Source of the DNA: Mucilaginibacter pallidiroseus | GTDB lineage: Bacteria > Bacteroidota > Bacteroidia > Sphingobacteriales > Sphingobacteriaceae | Direction: 5' to 3' | Length of the DNA: 64,000 nt | Assembly (NCBI RefSeq): GCF_007846085.1 | Contig: NZ_VOEJ01000001.1 | Span: 744,001-808,000 of the forward strand | Shown: one piece after another, positions 17,819 to 26,885 of the stretch | Layout of the letters: the number at the start of each line of letters is the position of its first letter | How positions within the stretch are numbered: the stretch's first letter is position 1 | Made by a program: the position numbers and the translations under genes | The notes under the pieces: model-generated | Told to the model about the DNA's origin: nothing | What the model saw: only the letters and a program-made list of their open reading frames with translations | The model's database searches: none

Positions 17819-20800
17819 ATGTTTAATCCGGTTTCTACCTATCGCATACAGTTTCATAAAGATTTTACATTTGATCACCTTGAACAGATTATTCCTTATT
17901 TGGCAGATCTTGGTATTAAAACGCTGTATGCTTCTCCTATTTTCAGCGCGGTACCTGGTAGCAATCACGGATATGATGGCACCGACCCGCTAACTATTAA
18001 CCCTGAAATTGGAACGTTGGAACAGCTAAAAGCCATAAGCAAAAAATTAAAAGGCTTTGGCATGAGCTGGTTACAGGATATTGTACCTAACCACATGGCT
18101 TTCCATCATAATAACCACTGGTTGATGGATTTGCTTAGAAACGGACCGGCATCGCCTTACCGTAACTACTTTGACCAAAGCCTTGCTGATGGTTCCTTTT
18201 TTAAAGGGCCTATCATGGTTCCATTTTTAGGCAGTAGCCTCGATGATGTTGTTGAACAAGGCGACCTTAAAGTTGTGCATCAAGATAATGAGTTTTGGTT
18301 TGCTTATGCCGACCAGCTATGGCCGATTAATGAAGCCTCAACTGTTGACCTGGATGTGTCAGCTTTAGAGACTATCAACCATGACAAAGAAAAATTAAAA
18401 GCCATCGCAAACCAGCAATATTACAGGCTTTGCAGTTGGGAAGAAACTGACAATACTATAAATTTCCGCCGGTTTTTTACGGTGAACAGTCTTATCTGCA
18501 TCAACATTCAGCACAAAGAAGTATTTGACCATTATCACCAGTTAATAGCTTCGTTGCTTAAAGAAGATATCATCCAAGGCTTACGTATTGATCATATCGA
18601 CGGTTTATACGATCCTGATCAATACCTTAAACGCCTGCGAGAACTGGCCGGCCCCGACACGTATATTATTGCTGAGAAGATATTAGAACAGGGTGAGCAG
18701 TTGCCCAATTGGCCCATACAGGGCACCACGGGTTATGATTTTTTGGCACATGTAAACAACTTGTTTACAAACCCGGATACCGAAAAAACATTGACTAAAT
18801 TTTACCAGGAACTCACCGGCGACAAACAATCGGTTGAAAACCAGGTGCCGCTGAAAAAAAATCTCATTCTCACCACTCACATGAATGGAGAGCTCAATAA
18901 TTTAACTAATTATTTTATTGAACTAAATTTGGGTAAGGCAGATGATTTTAAAGCTATTAAGGAAGATATTGCCCGTTTATTGGTGAGCTTCCCGGTTTAT
19001 AGATTTTATGGAAACAGCTGGCCTCTTGACCCTGACGAGCAAAAAAAACTGGCAGATATTATAGAAGATATTAAGGCAACTAACCTTGCCCCACTTATTA
19101 ATGCTGACAGCGCCGATGAAAACATCGTAAACTTTTACAGGCGCTGCATGCAATTTAGCGGGCCGTTGATGGCTAAAGGCGTTGAAGATACGCTGATGTA
19201 TACATATAACCGCTTTGTTGGGCACAATGAGGTTGGTGATTCTCCGGACGCGTTTGGGCTTAAAGTTAAAGACTTCCATACGCTTATGCAGGAACGCCAG
19301 GCAAAATGGCCATTGGCACTAAATGCTACAGCCACCCATGATACAAAACACGGAGAAGGTGCACGCGCCCGGCTAAACGTTCTAAGTACAATAGCCGCAG
19401 AATGGAAAGCCAAGGTTACAGAGTGGCGCGAGCTTAATGCGCCAGCGATACAAGATAACCAACCGGATGCGAACGATGAATACTTTATTTATCAAACGCT
19501 CATTGGCTCATACCCAATGCCGGGCCAACCTGAAGATGATTTTAAGCAACGGCTGACAGACTATTTGCAAAAAGCCCTTCGAGAGGCAAAAAGATTTACC
19601 AATTGGACGGCACCTAACGAGGATTACGAGAAGGCTACGATAGATTTTGCCTTAAGCTTATTGGACGCTGACAAACTATTTTGGCAAAGCTTCACGGATT
19701 TTCATAAAAAAGTTTGCCGACTGGGTGTGGTAAATTCGCTTGCGCAGCTAACATTAAAGCTAACCTGCCCGGGTGTACCGGATATATACCAAGGTTGCGA
19801 ACTTTGGGATTTAAGTATGGTTGATCCAGACAACCGTCGCCCGGTTGATTATGAGTTGCGCCGAAAGTGTCTTGGCGACAAAGACACCGATTTGGGCGAA
19901 CTTTGGGAAACTCCTTTTAATGGCGCCATCAAAGCACGACTGGCCCAGTCTTTACTAAGCTTAAGGGCAAGCCATAGCGAAGTTTTTGCAAAGGGCGATT
20001 ACATACCGCTTGAGTTAACAGGTAAACATGCTGATGATGCTATAGCGTTTGCACGGGTATATAATAACGAATGGATTGTAACGGTTGTACCAACACGCGC
20101 AGAAACTGATCTGAAAAACACATATGTAAACTTCCCAGCAACCGCCCCAGTAGCATACATCAATACCTTAACAGATGTTAAAGGTGTTGCAGGTAGTGAA
20201 CTAGAGATCAGTACAATATTGAAAGACATGCCGGTTGCAGTATTGCGCCTTTCCAATTCTGATAATAAACGAAGTGCAGGTGTTTTGCTGCATATTACAT
20301 CATTGCCTTCTAAATTTGGCATTGGTGATTTTGGCACCGAGGCCAGGCAATTTGCCGATTTACTTAGTAAAAGTTACCAGCGTTGCTGGCAAATATTGCC
20401 GTTAAATGCCGTAAGTGCGACCGATAGCTTTTCGCCCTACAGCGCTATATCAAGCCAGGCAGGTAACGTAATGTTGATAAGCCCTGCCCTGTTAGTTGAA
20501 GAGGGATTGCTAACCACTACCGATCTAAGTGTGGTTGAAACCCAGATTAGCGGCTTTGTTGACTTTGACACGGCCGAAAGTATAAAGCAAACCTTGCTTG
20601 ACAGAGCATGGGACGTTTACAGCAACCATCCAACCGAAGCGTTAAAAAATGAATTTGATTTATTTTGCAGCCGTGAATGCGATTGGTTAGATGATTATGC
20701 GCTTTACAGCGTCTTAAAGCGTATCCATGATCAAGCGCCATGGCATAGCTGGCCCGATGTTTACAAACTGCGTGAAAAAAATGCCCTTACCGAACTAATT

Positions 20801-21766
20801 GAGCATCATTCGCAGGAACTTGAAAAGGTTAAATGGCTGCAATTTATTTTCACAAAGCAGTGGAACAACCTAAAACAGTACTGCAACAAACAAGGCATTG
20901 AAATATTAGGAGATCTGCCTATTTATATCAGTTACGATTCGGCAGATGTTTGGGCGATGCCTCAGTTGTTTGAGTTGGATGAAAACTTTGATATGGTAAA
21001 TGTATCCGGCGTGCCGCCCGATTATTTTAATGAAGAAGGTCAGCGCTGGGGGATGCCTGTTTATAATTGGGATAAGCATAAAGCCGATGGTTACAACTGG
21101 TGGATAAAAAGGATAAGCAAAAACCTGGATTGGTATGACTTGCTTAGGCTTGATCATTTCCGGGCATTTGCCGCCTATTGGGCAGTCCCTGCAAACGAGC
21201 AAACTGCTATTAATGGCAAGTGGGTTACAGCGCCAGGGCAGGATTTTTTTGAAAAACTAAGTGAAGCATTCCCAAAGCTGCCTCTAATAGCTGAAGACCT
21301 CGGCGAAATTGATGATGAAGTAATAGAACTGAAAGATAGCTATAACCTGCCCGGCATGAAGGTTTTACAGTTTGCATTTGGTGATGATATTGCAACGTCC
21401 GGCCATGTACCACACCATCATCAGGCGAATTATATAGTTTACACCGGCACCCATGATAACAATACCACACTCGGCTGGTTTAGGCAAGATGCCGATAAGG
21501 TGACGGCTAAAAATTTGAAAAAATATCTTGGCGTGGATGTAAATGAGAAAAACATAGTCAAGACCATGATAAGGGCAGCGATGGCTTCTGTTTGTGACCG
21601 GGCTGTTATACCAATGCAGGATTGGCTTGAACTGGATGAGACAAGCAGAATGAATACTCCAGCCGGTAATGGATCCAACTGGACATGGCAACTTACCGAT
21701 GAACAACTTGCAGAAATGCCTGTTAAAAAGATGAGAAAGTGGACGCTGCAATTTGACCGTGTCTAA
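17819..21766 (+). CDS. treY: Fused malto-oligosyltrehalose synthase TreY and 4-alpha-glucanotransferase MalQ
   Basis: One continuous frame of 1315 residues holding two complete enzymes. Residues 1 to about 812 are TreY (GH13_26), which turns the reducing-end bond of a maltooligosaccharide into trehalose; catalytic D258 (RIDHIDGLYD), E286 (IIAEKIL) and D508 (TATHDTKHGEGARAR). From about residue 818 (AGVLLHITSLPSKFGIGDFG) to the end is a GH77 amylomaltase of about 495 residues, the usual MalQ length; catalytic D1112 (LRLDHFRAF), E1159 (IAEDLGE) and D1213 (GTHDNNT). All six residues are intact. MalQ would rebuild longer chains from short leftovers that TreY cannot use. It is last in the glgX-treZ operon, 1 nt after treZ. 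Confidence 0.95.
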   Translation: MFNPVSTYRIQFHKDFTFDHLEQIIPYLADLGIKTLYASPIFSAVPGSNHGYDGTDPLTINPEIGTLEQLKAISKKLKGFGMSWLQDIVPNHMAFHHNNHWLMDLLRNGPASPYRNYFDQSLADGSFFKGPIMVPFLGSSLDDVVEQGDLKVVHQDNEFWFAYADQLWPINEASTVDLDVSALETINHDKEKLKAIANQQYYRLCSWEETDNTINFRRFFTVNSLICINIQHKEVFDHYHQLIASLLKEDIIQGLRIDHIDGLYDPDQYLKRLRELAGPDTYIIAEKILEQGEQLPNWPIQGTTGYDFLAHVNNLFTNPDTEKTLTKFYQELTGDKQSVENQVPLKKNLILTTHMNGELNNLTNYFIELNLGKADDFKAIKEDIARLLVSFPVYRFYGNSWPLDPDEQKKLADIIEDIKATNLAPLINADSADENIVNFYRRCMQFSGPLMAKGVEDTLMYTYNRFVGHNEVGDSPDAFGLKVKDFHTLMQERQAKWPLALNATATHDTKHGEGARARLNVLSTIAAEWKAKVTEWRELNAPAIQDNQPDANDEYFIYQTLIGSYPMPGQPEDDFKQRLTDYLQKALREAKRFTNWTAPNEDYEKATIDFALSLLDADKLFWQSFTDFHKKVCRLGVVNSLAQLTLKLTCPGVPDIYQGCELWDLSMVDPDNRRPVDYELRRKCLGDKDTDLGELWETPFNGAIKARLAQSLLSLRASHSEVFAKGDYIPLELTGKHADDAIAFARVYNNEWIVTVVPTRAETDLKNTYVNFPATAPVAYINTLTDVKGVAGSELEISTILKDMPVAVLRLSNSDNKRSAGVLLHITSLPSKFGIGDFGTEARQFADLLSKSYQRCWQILPLNAVSATDSFSPYSAISSQAGNVMLISPALLVEEGLLTTTDLSVVETQISGFVDFDTAESIKQTLLDRAWDVYSNHPTEALKNEFDLFCSRECDWLDDYALYSVLKRIHDQAPWHSWPDVYKLREKNALTELIEHHSQELEKVKWLQFIFTKQWNNLKQYCNKQGIEILGDLPIYISYDSADVWAMPQLFELDENFDMVNVSGVPPDYFNEEGQRWGMPVYNWDKHKADGYNWWIKRISKNLDWYDLLRLDHFRAFAAYWAVPANEQTAINGKWVTAPGQDFFEKLSEAFPKLPLIAEDLGEIDDEVIELKDSYNLPGMKVLQFAFGDDIATSGHVPHHHQANYIVYTGTHDNNTTLGWFRQDADKVTAKNLKKYLGVDVNEKNIVKTMIRAAMASVCDRAVIPMQDWLELDETSRMNTPAGNGSNWTWQLTDEQLAEMPVKKMRKWTLQFDRV

Positions 21767-21823
21767 TTTGTTAACATATAGCAGGTAAGTGGCATTTGTC
21801 GCCTGTTATGAGAGAATAAACAA

Positions 21824-21868
21824 ACAATACATCTCCCATCACATGTTTTGACATGGGAGACGTATTGT
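21824..21868 (-). terminator. Strong hairpin between treY-malQ and cinA
   Basis: ACAATACATCTCCCAT (21824-21839) pairs with 21853-21868, 15 of 16 pairs plus one wobble, around a 13-nt loop. On the minus strand it is followed by TTTGTTTATTC, so it most likely ends cinA transcription and may also act on the + strand transcript. It touches the cinA stop codon. Confidence 0.65.
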
Positions 21869-22372
21869 TCAGGGTGCGCTGTCATCACTCAATTCGCTGA
21901 TAAGCATATCCGCAGTGGCGTGTATGGTTTTCCGGATTATATCCTCACAACTACCTTCAAATACTTTTCTGAAACTTGCGGGCTTGTCGTTTATCAATGC
22001 AAATACAAACATAGTACCTACAGGCTTTTCTTCGGTTTCGCTACCGCCAGGCGTAGTTAGGCCGGTCACTGTAACATAAATATCTGCATTAATCAGTTCT
22101 GAAAGGCGATGTGCCATCTCGCTGGTAACCTCCATAGATTCGGGCGTAAAGTCATCTATAAGGCTTTGCGGCACTTTCAATAACGATACTTTTAACGAGG
22201 CATCGTAACAGGCAATGCCGCCTATAAGCACCTTTCCGGAATACGGTGTCAATGCAAATTCCGAACATAACCAGCCGGCGGTAGCACTCTCTGCAAAGGC
22301 TATCGTTAAACCTTTATTGGCCATTAATTCTGCACACTCATCTATCCTGCTATCAGCCATTTTATTATTCAA
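21869..22372 (-). CDS. pncC: CinA C-terminal domain protein (nicotinamide-nucleotide amidohydrolase type)
   Basis: 167 residues forming a stand-alone CinA C-terminal (PncC) domain. In characterised relatives it deamidates NMN to nicotinic acid mononucleotide in pyridine nucleotide salvage. Visible signatures are TIAFAESATAGWL (usual ESLTGG), GGIACYDASLKVSLL, VTGLTTPGGSETEEKPVGTMF and the final helix. The two Gly-rich boxes differ from the usual ESxTGG and GPGG, so activity is likely but not certain. The N-terminal MoCF-like CinA domain is missing, as in many short PncC proteins. A second Met at residue 5 is an alternative start. It is on the same strand as the upstream SDR gene, 32 nt away. 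Confidence 0.88.
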   Translation of the reverse strand: MNNKMADSRIDECAELMANKGLTIAFAESATAGWLCSEFALTPYSGKVLIGGIACYDASLKVSLLKVPQSLIDDFTPESMEVTSEMAHRLSELINADIYVTVTGLTTPGGSETEEKPVGTMFVFALINDKPASFRKVFEGSCEDIIRKTIHATADMLISELSDDSAP

Positions 22373-22383
22373 TTGGTGTTTTA

Positions 22384-22391
22384 CAAAAATA
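22384..22391 (-). promoter_or_regulatory. Candidate -7 element (TATTTTTG) before cinA
   Basis: TATTTTTG on the minus strand fits TAnnTTTG and ends 11 nt before the ATG at 22372. No TTG -33 box is seen at 19-22 nt, so cinA may equally be read from the upstream SDR transcript. Confidence 0.25.
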
Positions 22392-22404
22392 AATTCAATC
22401 TGAT

Positions 22405-23391
22405 TTACTTCTTCGAACTTGGCAATATTGCCAGCAAAGCCAATGAGGCAACGCCTAATAACCCTGCCGCTATATACTTGCGATGGGCCTTTGGTTTACC
22501 TGGGTAACCAAACCGGCCATGGGTGCTCATCCCGTAATCAACTGTATTAAAAATATTACCGTCGGTTAATTCAATAGGCGCAGCTGTCTTAAAATAACCG
22601 CGCATAAATAGGCCTGTCAACTTAGTCATTAATTCGGGCATCAAAGCATGTCCGGCCTTGAGCAATAAAGATGCACTACCTACATAAGTATTAGCTGATG
22701 GGTTGGCAGCCACCTTAATCATAGCCTCCGCAAGCCTGTTTGGATCATACACCGGCGGAGCCGGCTTTAGCGCTTTACCTGTGTAATTAGCCGCGTGTTC
22801 AATCCCCGGAGTGTCCAAAAATGCAGGGAACAGATCACACACATATATCGATTTCCAACCTGCAAGTTCTCCTTTCAATGCTTCCGAAAAGCCTCGCAGC
22901 GCAAACTTACTGGCCGTGTAACCGGCACCGTGCGGTACAGGTAAAAAGCCGCCTATTGAAATATTATTAATAATTGTACCGTAGCCCTGTTTTTTGTAGA
23001 TGGGTAAAATGGCATGGGCGCCATTCATATATCCCAATAAATTGATCTCAATAACTTGTTTGTGCACGGCCATCGGCGTTTTGTCGAAGTCGCCCGCAGC
23101 CAAAACACCGGCATTATTTATCCATACATCAACTTTGCCTTGCCAATTATCAGCAGCATTAGCTAATGCGATCATTGCTTTAGCGTCGGTTACATCTGTG
23201 GGAACAACCAAGACATTTGCCCCTAATTCGCGACATTCTTCAGCTACTTCATTCAACGCTGCTTCATTGCGGGATGCCAACACCAACCATGCACCTTGCT
23301 GCGCAAATTGGTATGCAGCCGCTCTGCCTGCGCCACTTGAAGCGCCTGTTATCACTATGGTTTTGCCATTTAGCTTGTCAAATAAATTCAT
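22405..23391 (-). CDS. Short-chain dehydrogenase/reductase with a C-terminal membrane helix
   Basis: 328 residues. The Rossmann part shows the classical SDR motifs TGASSGAG (15-22), a basic residue pair after strand 2 (ASRNEAAL) favouring NADP, NNAG, the catalytic Ser in NNISIGGF and YTASK. After the usual 250-residue core there is an extra segment ending in a transmembrane helix (AAGLLGVASLALLAILPSSKK), which would anchor the enzyme in the inner membrane with the active site in the cytoplasm. The substrate cannot be told. It lies between cinA and a second SDR gene on the same strand, separated from the latter by a terminator hairpin. Confidence 0.88.
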   Translation of the reverse strand: MNLFDKLNGKTIVITGASSGAGRAAAYQFAQQGAWLVLASRNEAALNEVAEECRELGANVLVVPTDVTDAKAMIALANAADNWQGKVDVWINNAGVLAAGDFDKTPMAVHKQVIEINLLGYMNGAHAILPIYKKQGYGTIINNISIGGFLPVPHGAGYTASKFALRGFSEALKGELAGWKSIYVCDLFPAFLDTPGIEHAANYTGKALKPAPPVYDPNRLAEAMIKVAANPSANTYVGSASLLLKAGHALMPELMTKLTGLFMRGYFKTAAPIELTDGNIFNTVDYGMSTHGRFGYPGKPKAHRKYIAAGLLGVASLALLAILPSSKK

Positions 23392-23421
23392 ATTCTAATA
23401 ACCGCTTTTAAAAACTTCTGT

Positions 23422-23454
23422 TTTATAATAAAGGGCTGCAACGCGGCAGCCCTT
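23422..23454 (-). terminator. Rho-independent terminator after the 260-residue SDR gene
   Basis: AAGGGCTGC (23431-23439) and GCAGCCCTT (23446-23454) pair perfectly over 9 bp with a 6-nt loop. On the minus strand a TTTATTATAAAA tail follows. It lies 24 nt past the stop at 23478. Confidence 0.78.
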
Positions 23455-23477
23455 CAATAACAGATATAGCCGGGTGT

Positions 23478-24260
23478 TTATTTATCCGCCGGCTTTTGTT
23501 GTTCATTCATCATATGGGCGGCTGCACTATCAGGTATCACATTACTCATACCTATCTGAACCTTATTTTTGAAGCCGGATATTATACGGTCCTCGCCAGA
23601 CATCAACGCTTCGTATCCATCCTTGGCTACATCCGCGGGATCGGCCATTGCTTCCGGATCTTGCACTACTTTACTATCATTCATCTCCGCCTTATTAAAA
23701 AAATCGGTGTCGGTAACACCCGGCATCAATGACGTAAGCGTAACACCCGAATCTTTTAATTCTTCCCTGATTGCCGAGGTAAATGACAGCACAAAGGCCT
23801 TTGTTCCATGGTAAACGGCTTGCCAAGGACCTGGAACCTTACCGGCAATTGAGCCAAGATTAAGTATTTTACCGTCGCCGCGGGCAGCCATTTGCTTCAC
23901 AAAGTGCTTGGTTAGTATCACCGTTGCGCCAATGTTTAAATTGATGATATTGAGCTCTTTCTCAAGGTCGTTGTCTTTGAACAAGCCATAGGCGCCCTGG
24001 CCTGCATTGTTAACCAATACATCAACCTGCTGGTTAACATCGGCGCACAAGGCTTTCACTTGTTCCAGATCGGACAAATCCTTGGCTATCGTAGTTACAT
24101 TTACGCCGGTTTGATTGAGTTCCGCAGCGGTGGCATCAAGCTCGGCCTGATCGCGCGCCACAATTATTAAATTGTATTTATTAGCAGCGAAAAGTTTTGC
24201 CAACTCTTTACCTATCCCGCTGGTTGCCCCGGTTATAAGGGCTGTTTTGTTAGTTTCCAT
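23478..24260 (-). CDS. Short-chain dehydrogenase/reductase
   Basis: 260-residue cytosolic SDR of the DltE/YdfG-like group: cofactor loop TGATSGIG (10-17), a basic residue after strand 2 (VARDQAEL) suggesting NADP, NNAGQGAYG, catalytic Ser in NLGSIAGK and YHGTK. The C-terminal part (LMPGVTDTDFFNKAEM) is typical of the family. No membrane segment. Substrate unknown. It is followed by its own terminator and preceded by a 98-nt gap, so it is probably monocistronic or read from the PQQ/SMP-30 genes upstream. Confidence 0.88.
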   Translation of the reverse strand: METNKTALITGATSGIGKELAKLFAANKYNLIIVARDQAELDATAAELNQTGVNVTTIAKDLSDLEQVKALCADVNQQVDVLVNNAGQGAYGLFKDNDLEKELNIINLNIGATVILTKHFVKQMAARGDGKILNLGSIAGKVPGPWQAVYHGTKAFVLSFTSAIREELKDSGVTLTSLMPGVTDTDFFNKAEMNDSKVVQDPEAMADPADVAKDGYEALMSGEDRIISGFKNKVQIGMSNVIPDSAAAHMMNEQQKPADK

Positions 24261-24358
24261 AGTTGATGTTTTATTTGTTTGACGAAAGCTTTCAGTTTAA
24301 TTACTATGACTTCTTAAAAAAGCGTTTATAATAGATTGATTTCATTAAAATATAATGC

Positions 24359-25324
24359 TTACTCGGCGGGTTTGAACACAGCCTCCTGCAATGGGAATGA
24401 AATAGAAGGCTTTTTGGTTGGGTCGGCCAATTCGTTTAATTTTGAGTTGAGCACAAAAATTTTCCCATCGGCCATAGTGGCTGTACTTGGTTGTTGAAAA
24501 CGATCTGTAGCTGCGGTAGCGGCTTTAATTTTCGCTGTCTGCCAATTATCTATGCTATAGATCTGAAAAATCTTATCCACACCCTTATTCTGTACTAATA
24601 CAATTGTGTTATTATCCTGTAGTAACATACCGTCAGCTCCGGGCAAAAACTGGTCAATTTTAACCTTGTTAATCGCCTTAGCATTCTTGATATCTACTTT
24701 ATATATAGCGCCAGCACGCCCATCAGCAACTAGCAAAAAACCTGCAGGGTTGTAAACTATGCCATTCAGCCCTATATCTTCGCCTTTCCACAAGTCGCTT
24801 TGTGCTAATACGCTTGCTTTGCCGTTTGCATCAACTTTGTATATTACAGGCGAAAAGCTGTCGGTTACATAAGCGTTACCCGCCTCGTCAAGCGTTAAAT
24901 CATTGATGAAGTGTTTGCCGTTGTAAAGTTTTGCTAAATCAATGTCAGCCACTTTTTTACCAGTTTTAGTATCCAAAGCAATTAAGCGGCCCAATTTTTT
25001 AAAAGTAGATGAGTCGGAATATTGGCTATAATTAGCATCGCTCACGCAAACCCATAAGCGGTTCCGCTTTGCGTCTACCTTCATGCCATAGGTAGATCGC
25101 ATGCTCTTATCCTGATAAAATTTTGTGTATTTACCTTGCTTATCAACCGTACCTATTGTACCGTCAACTACCGAGCTTACAAAAAACTTGGCCTGCGCAG
25201 CATCATATACAGTGCCTTCGGGGTACAAGCCTTTTACTTTAATATCTATTCTTGGTGTTTGTGCTGTTGCAAATTTTGATAATCCCGTTAACAAAATAGC
25301 AGCTATGTATCTTTTTGCTTTCAT
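24359..25324 (-). CDS. Exported SMP-30/NHL-like beta-propeller protein
   Basis: 321 residues with a signal peptide (MKAKRYIAAILLTGLSKFATAQ). The mature part resembles SMP-30/gluconolactonase/LRE propellers: YPEGTVYDAAQAKFFVSS, AKRNRLWVCVSDA, HFINDLTLDEAGNAYVTDS and LNGIVYNPAGFLLVADG. Metal-binding acidic and Asn residues of the gluconolactonase site may correspond to E in YPEGT, N in INDLT and D in VADG, which is inference. It is probably periplasmic. It begins 2 nt after the stop of the PQQ-type sugar dehydrogenase gene, so the two are co-transcribed; a lactonase acting after sugar oxidation would make sense but is not shown. Confidence 0.8.
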   Translation of the reverse strand: MKAKRYIAAILLTGLSKFATAQTPRIDIKVKGLYPEGTVYDAAQAKFFVSSVVDGTIGTVDKQGKYTKFYQDKSMRSTYGMKVDAKRNRLWVCVSDANYSQYSDSSTFKKLGRLIALDTKTGKKVADIDLAKLYNGKHFINDLTLDEAGNAYVTDSFSPVIYKVDANGKASVLAQSDLWKGEDIGLNGIVYNPAGFLLVADGRAGAIYKVDIKNAKAINKVKIDQFLPGADGMLLQDNNTIVLVQNKGVDKIFQIYSIDNWQTAKIKAATAATDRFQQPSTATMADGKIFVLNSKLNELADPTKKPSISFPLQEAVFKPAE

Positions 25325-25326
25325 GA

Positions 25327-26535
25327 CTATTTGTTTGATGCTAGTTTGTAAATGTTACCATTCTCATCGTCAGACACGTAGATATCTCCTTTACCTGTAA
25401 TTAACAGGCCGGCCGGTCGACCAAAGCGGCTCTTTCCGCCATCGGTTAAAAAGCCTGAAAAAAAATCGTGCACGGATACCGGTTTACCATCAACAAAGTG
25501 AATGCGCTGCACCTTATAACCCTCCGGATTTTTGCGGTTCCATGAACCGTGCCACGCTACAATTGCATCGTTTTTAAATTCCGTAGGTATGCCCGGTTTG
25601 TCCCCTAAAAATCTAAAGTCGATAGGTGCTGCATGCGCCGGGAATTCCATAACCGATGGAACAGTTGTTTTAGCGTAGGCCGCTTTAGTACTGCCGGGCG
25701 GCTCTTCACGTGTTGGGTCAACCTGCTGTTTGCCAAAAACCAATGGCCAGCCGTAATCGCCGCCATCTACAATTTTGTTAAGTTCTTCGGGTGGTATTTC
25801 GTCGCCTCTCCAGTCGGTGCCGTTGTCGCAACCCCATATCTCACCTGTTTGTGGCTGCCAATCAAAACCTATGGTGTTGCGCAAACCCCTCGCAAAAATG
25901 CGGCGGCCGGTGCCGTCGGCGTTCATAACCAACATCGTTGCGTGCTGCTTATTGGTTTCACCGCAATCATTACAATCGCTGCCAACAGTCATGTAAAGTT
26001 TATCATCCTTACCAAAACTAATCATGCGGTTGTTATGCTGTCCGCCGTCAGGCAAATCAGTAAGCAAGGTAGCGGTATCGGTAAGCATTCCATCATTAGC
26101 AATTTTAGCCCGCTTAAGTAATTTGCTCGACACCAGATAAAGCCAGCCATCATGTATGGTAATGCCATGTACATCATTAAACTGTGTCCAAACGGGTTTA
26201 AGTGTTTCAAACTTGCCGTCTTTGTCCTCATCGGTAAGCAATAGCACGTCACCTACGTCGCGTCGCGTAACATAAAGTCCTCCGTTATCATTAATTGCCA
26301 TAATACGAGGCTTGCCCAGTCCAGATGCGGCCACAGTAACTTTCATGCCAGCCGGAACTGTCAATTTATTTACCATTGCCGTTTTAAAGTCAACGTGCGC
26401 AGGATAGCTGGTGTTAACCGTTGCCGTAAAAGGTGTTTCGGATGGTAAGCCTTTTTGAGCTGATGCATTTAAGCTGCCAAACATGATCGGAAATAACAGC
26501 AGCCAGGGTCGAGATTTAATTTTGTGTAACATCAT
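25327..26535 (-). CDS. PQQ-dependent sugar dehydrogenase family (sorbosone/glucose type), exported
   Basis: 402 residues with a signal peptide ending near NASAQ. The mature part is the six-bladed soluble glucose dehydrogenase/sorbosone dehydrogenase propeller: PAGMKVTVAASGLGKPRIMAI, NDVHGITIHDGWLYLV, the catalytic-His region GGQHNNRMISFG, LYMTVGSDCNDC, RGLRNTIGFDWQP and WHGSWNRKNPEGYKV. Such enzymes oxidise sugars in the periplasm, some with PQQ; PQQ use here is by family only. No CxxCH haem motif is present, unlike some fusions in this phylum. First gene of a two-gene unit with the SMP-30-like gene. Two adjacent ATG codons can serve as start. Confidence 0.85.
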   Translation of the reverse strand: MMLHKIKSRPWLLLFPIMFGSLNASAQKGLPSETPFTATVNTSYPAHVDFKTAMVNKLTVPAGMKVTVAASGLGKPRIMAINDNGGLYVTRRDVGDVLLLTDEDKDGKFETLKPVWTQFNDVHGITIHDGWLYLVSSKLLKRAKIANDGMLTDTATLLTDLPDGGQHNNRMISFGKDDKLYMTVGSDCNDCGETNKQHATMLVMNADGTGRRIFARGLRNTIGFDWQPQTGEIWGCDNGTDWRGDEIPPEELNKIVDGGDYGWPLVFGKQQVDPTREEPPGSTKAAYAKTTVPSVMEFPAHAAPIDFRFLGDKPGIPTEFKNDAIVAWHGSWNRKNPEGYKVQRIHFVDGKPVSVHDFFSGFLTDGGKSRFGRPAGLLITGKGDIYVSDDENGNIYKLASNK

Positions 26536-26885
26536 AAATAATAGTGACGGTAGATTGGTAAGTCATGGTGATAACATCAGCCGTTAAATTATAGTTTTAA
26601 AAAAATATTTTAACTGGTAAAACCATGTGACTTAATTGATTTTTGCCTAATGAAGCTTGCTAAACAGGCGGTAACAGAAGTTTTTGGCTTAATTGTCGCT
26701 GATTAAGCAGATGTCGTCTCAGCGTTCATCATTAATTCGATAAATAAAAATATTTCCTAAAACTATAACATCAATACTGATGTTTATATGGTGTTGCGTA
26801 ATTAATACACTATCAATTTACACCTCTGCAGATCCGACGCAACAGAGTTAGAATTTTATCATCTACTTAAAAACCTATCCATCTG
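26536..26885. other. 350-nt divergent intergenic region
   Basis: AT-rich space between the minus-strand sugar dehydrogenase gene and the plus-strand carbamoyltransferase gene. It must hold promoters for both, but no TAnnTTTG match or strong hairpin is visible and there is no credible small gene. Confidence 0.5.

Noticed and set aside
17819..21766. TreY-MalQ fusion as an assembly or frameshift artefact
   Set aside because: The frame is continuous, both halves are full length with all catalytic residues, and codon pattern does not change at the junction.
25327..26535. Haem-binding motif in the sugar dehydrogenase
   Set aside because: The cysteine pair reads CNDCG, not CxxCH, so a cytochrome c domain is not supported.
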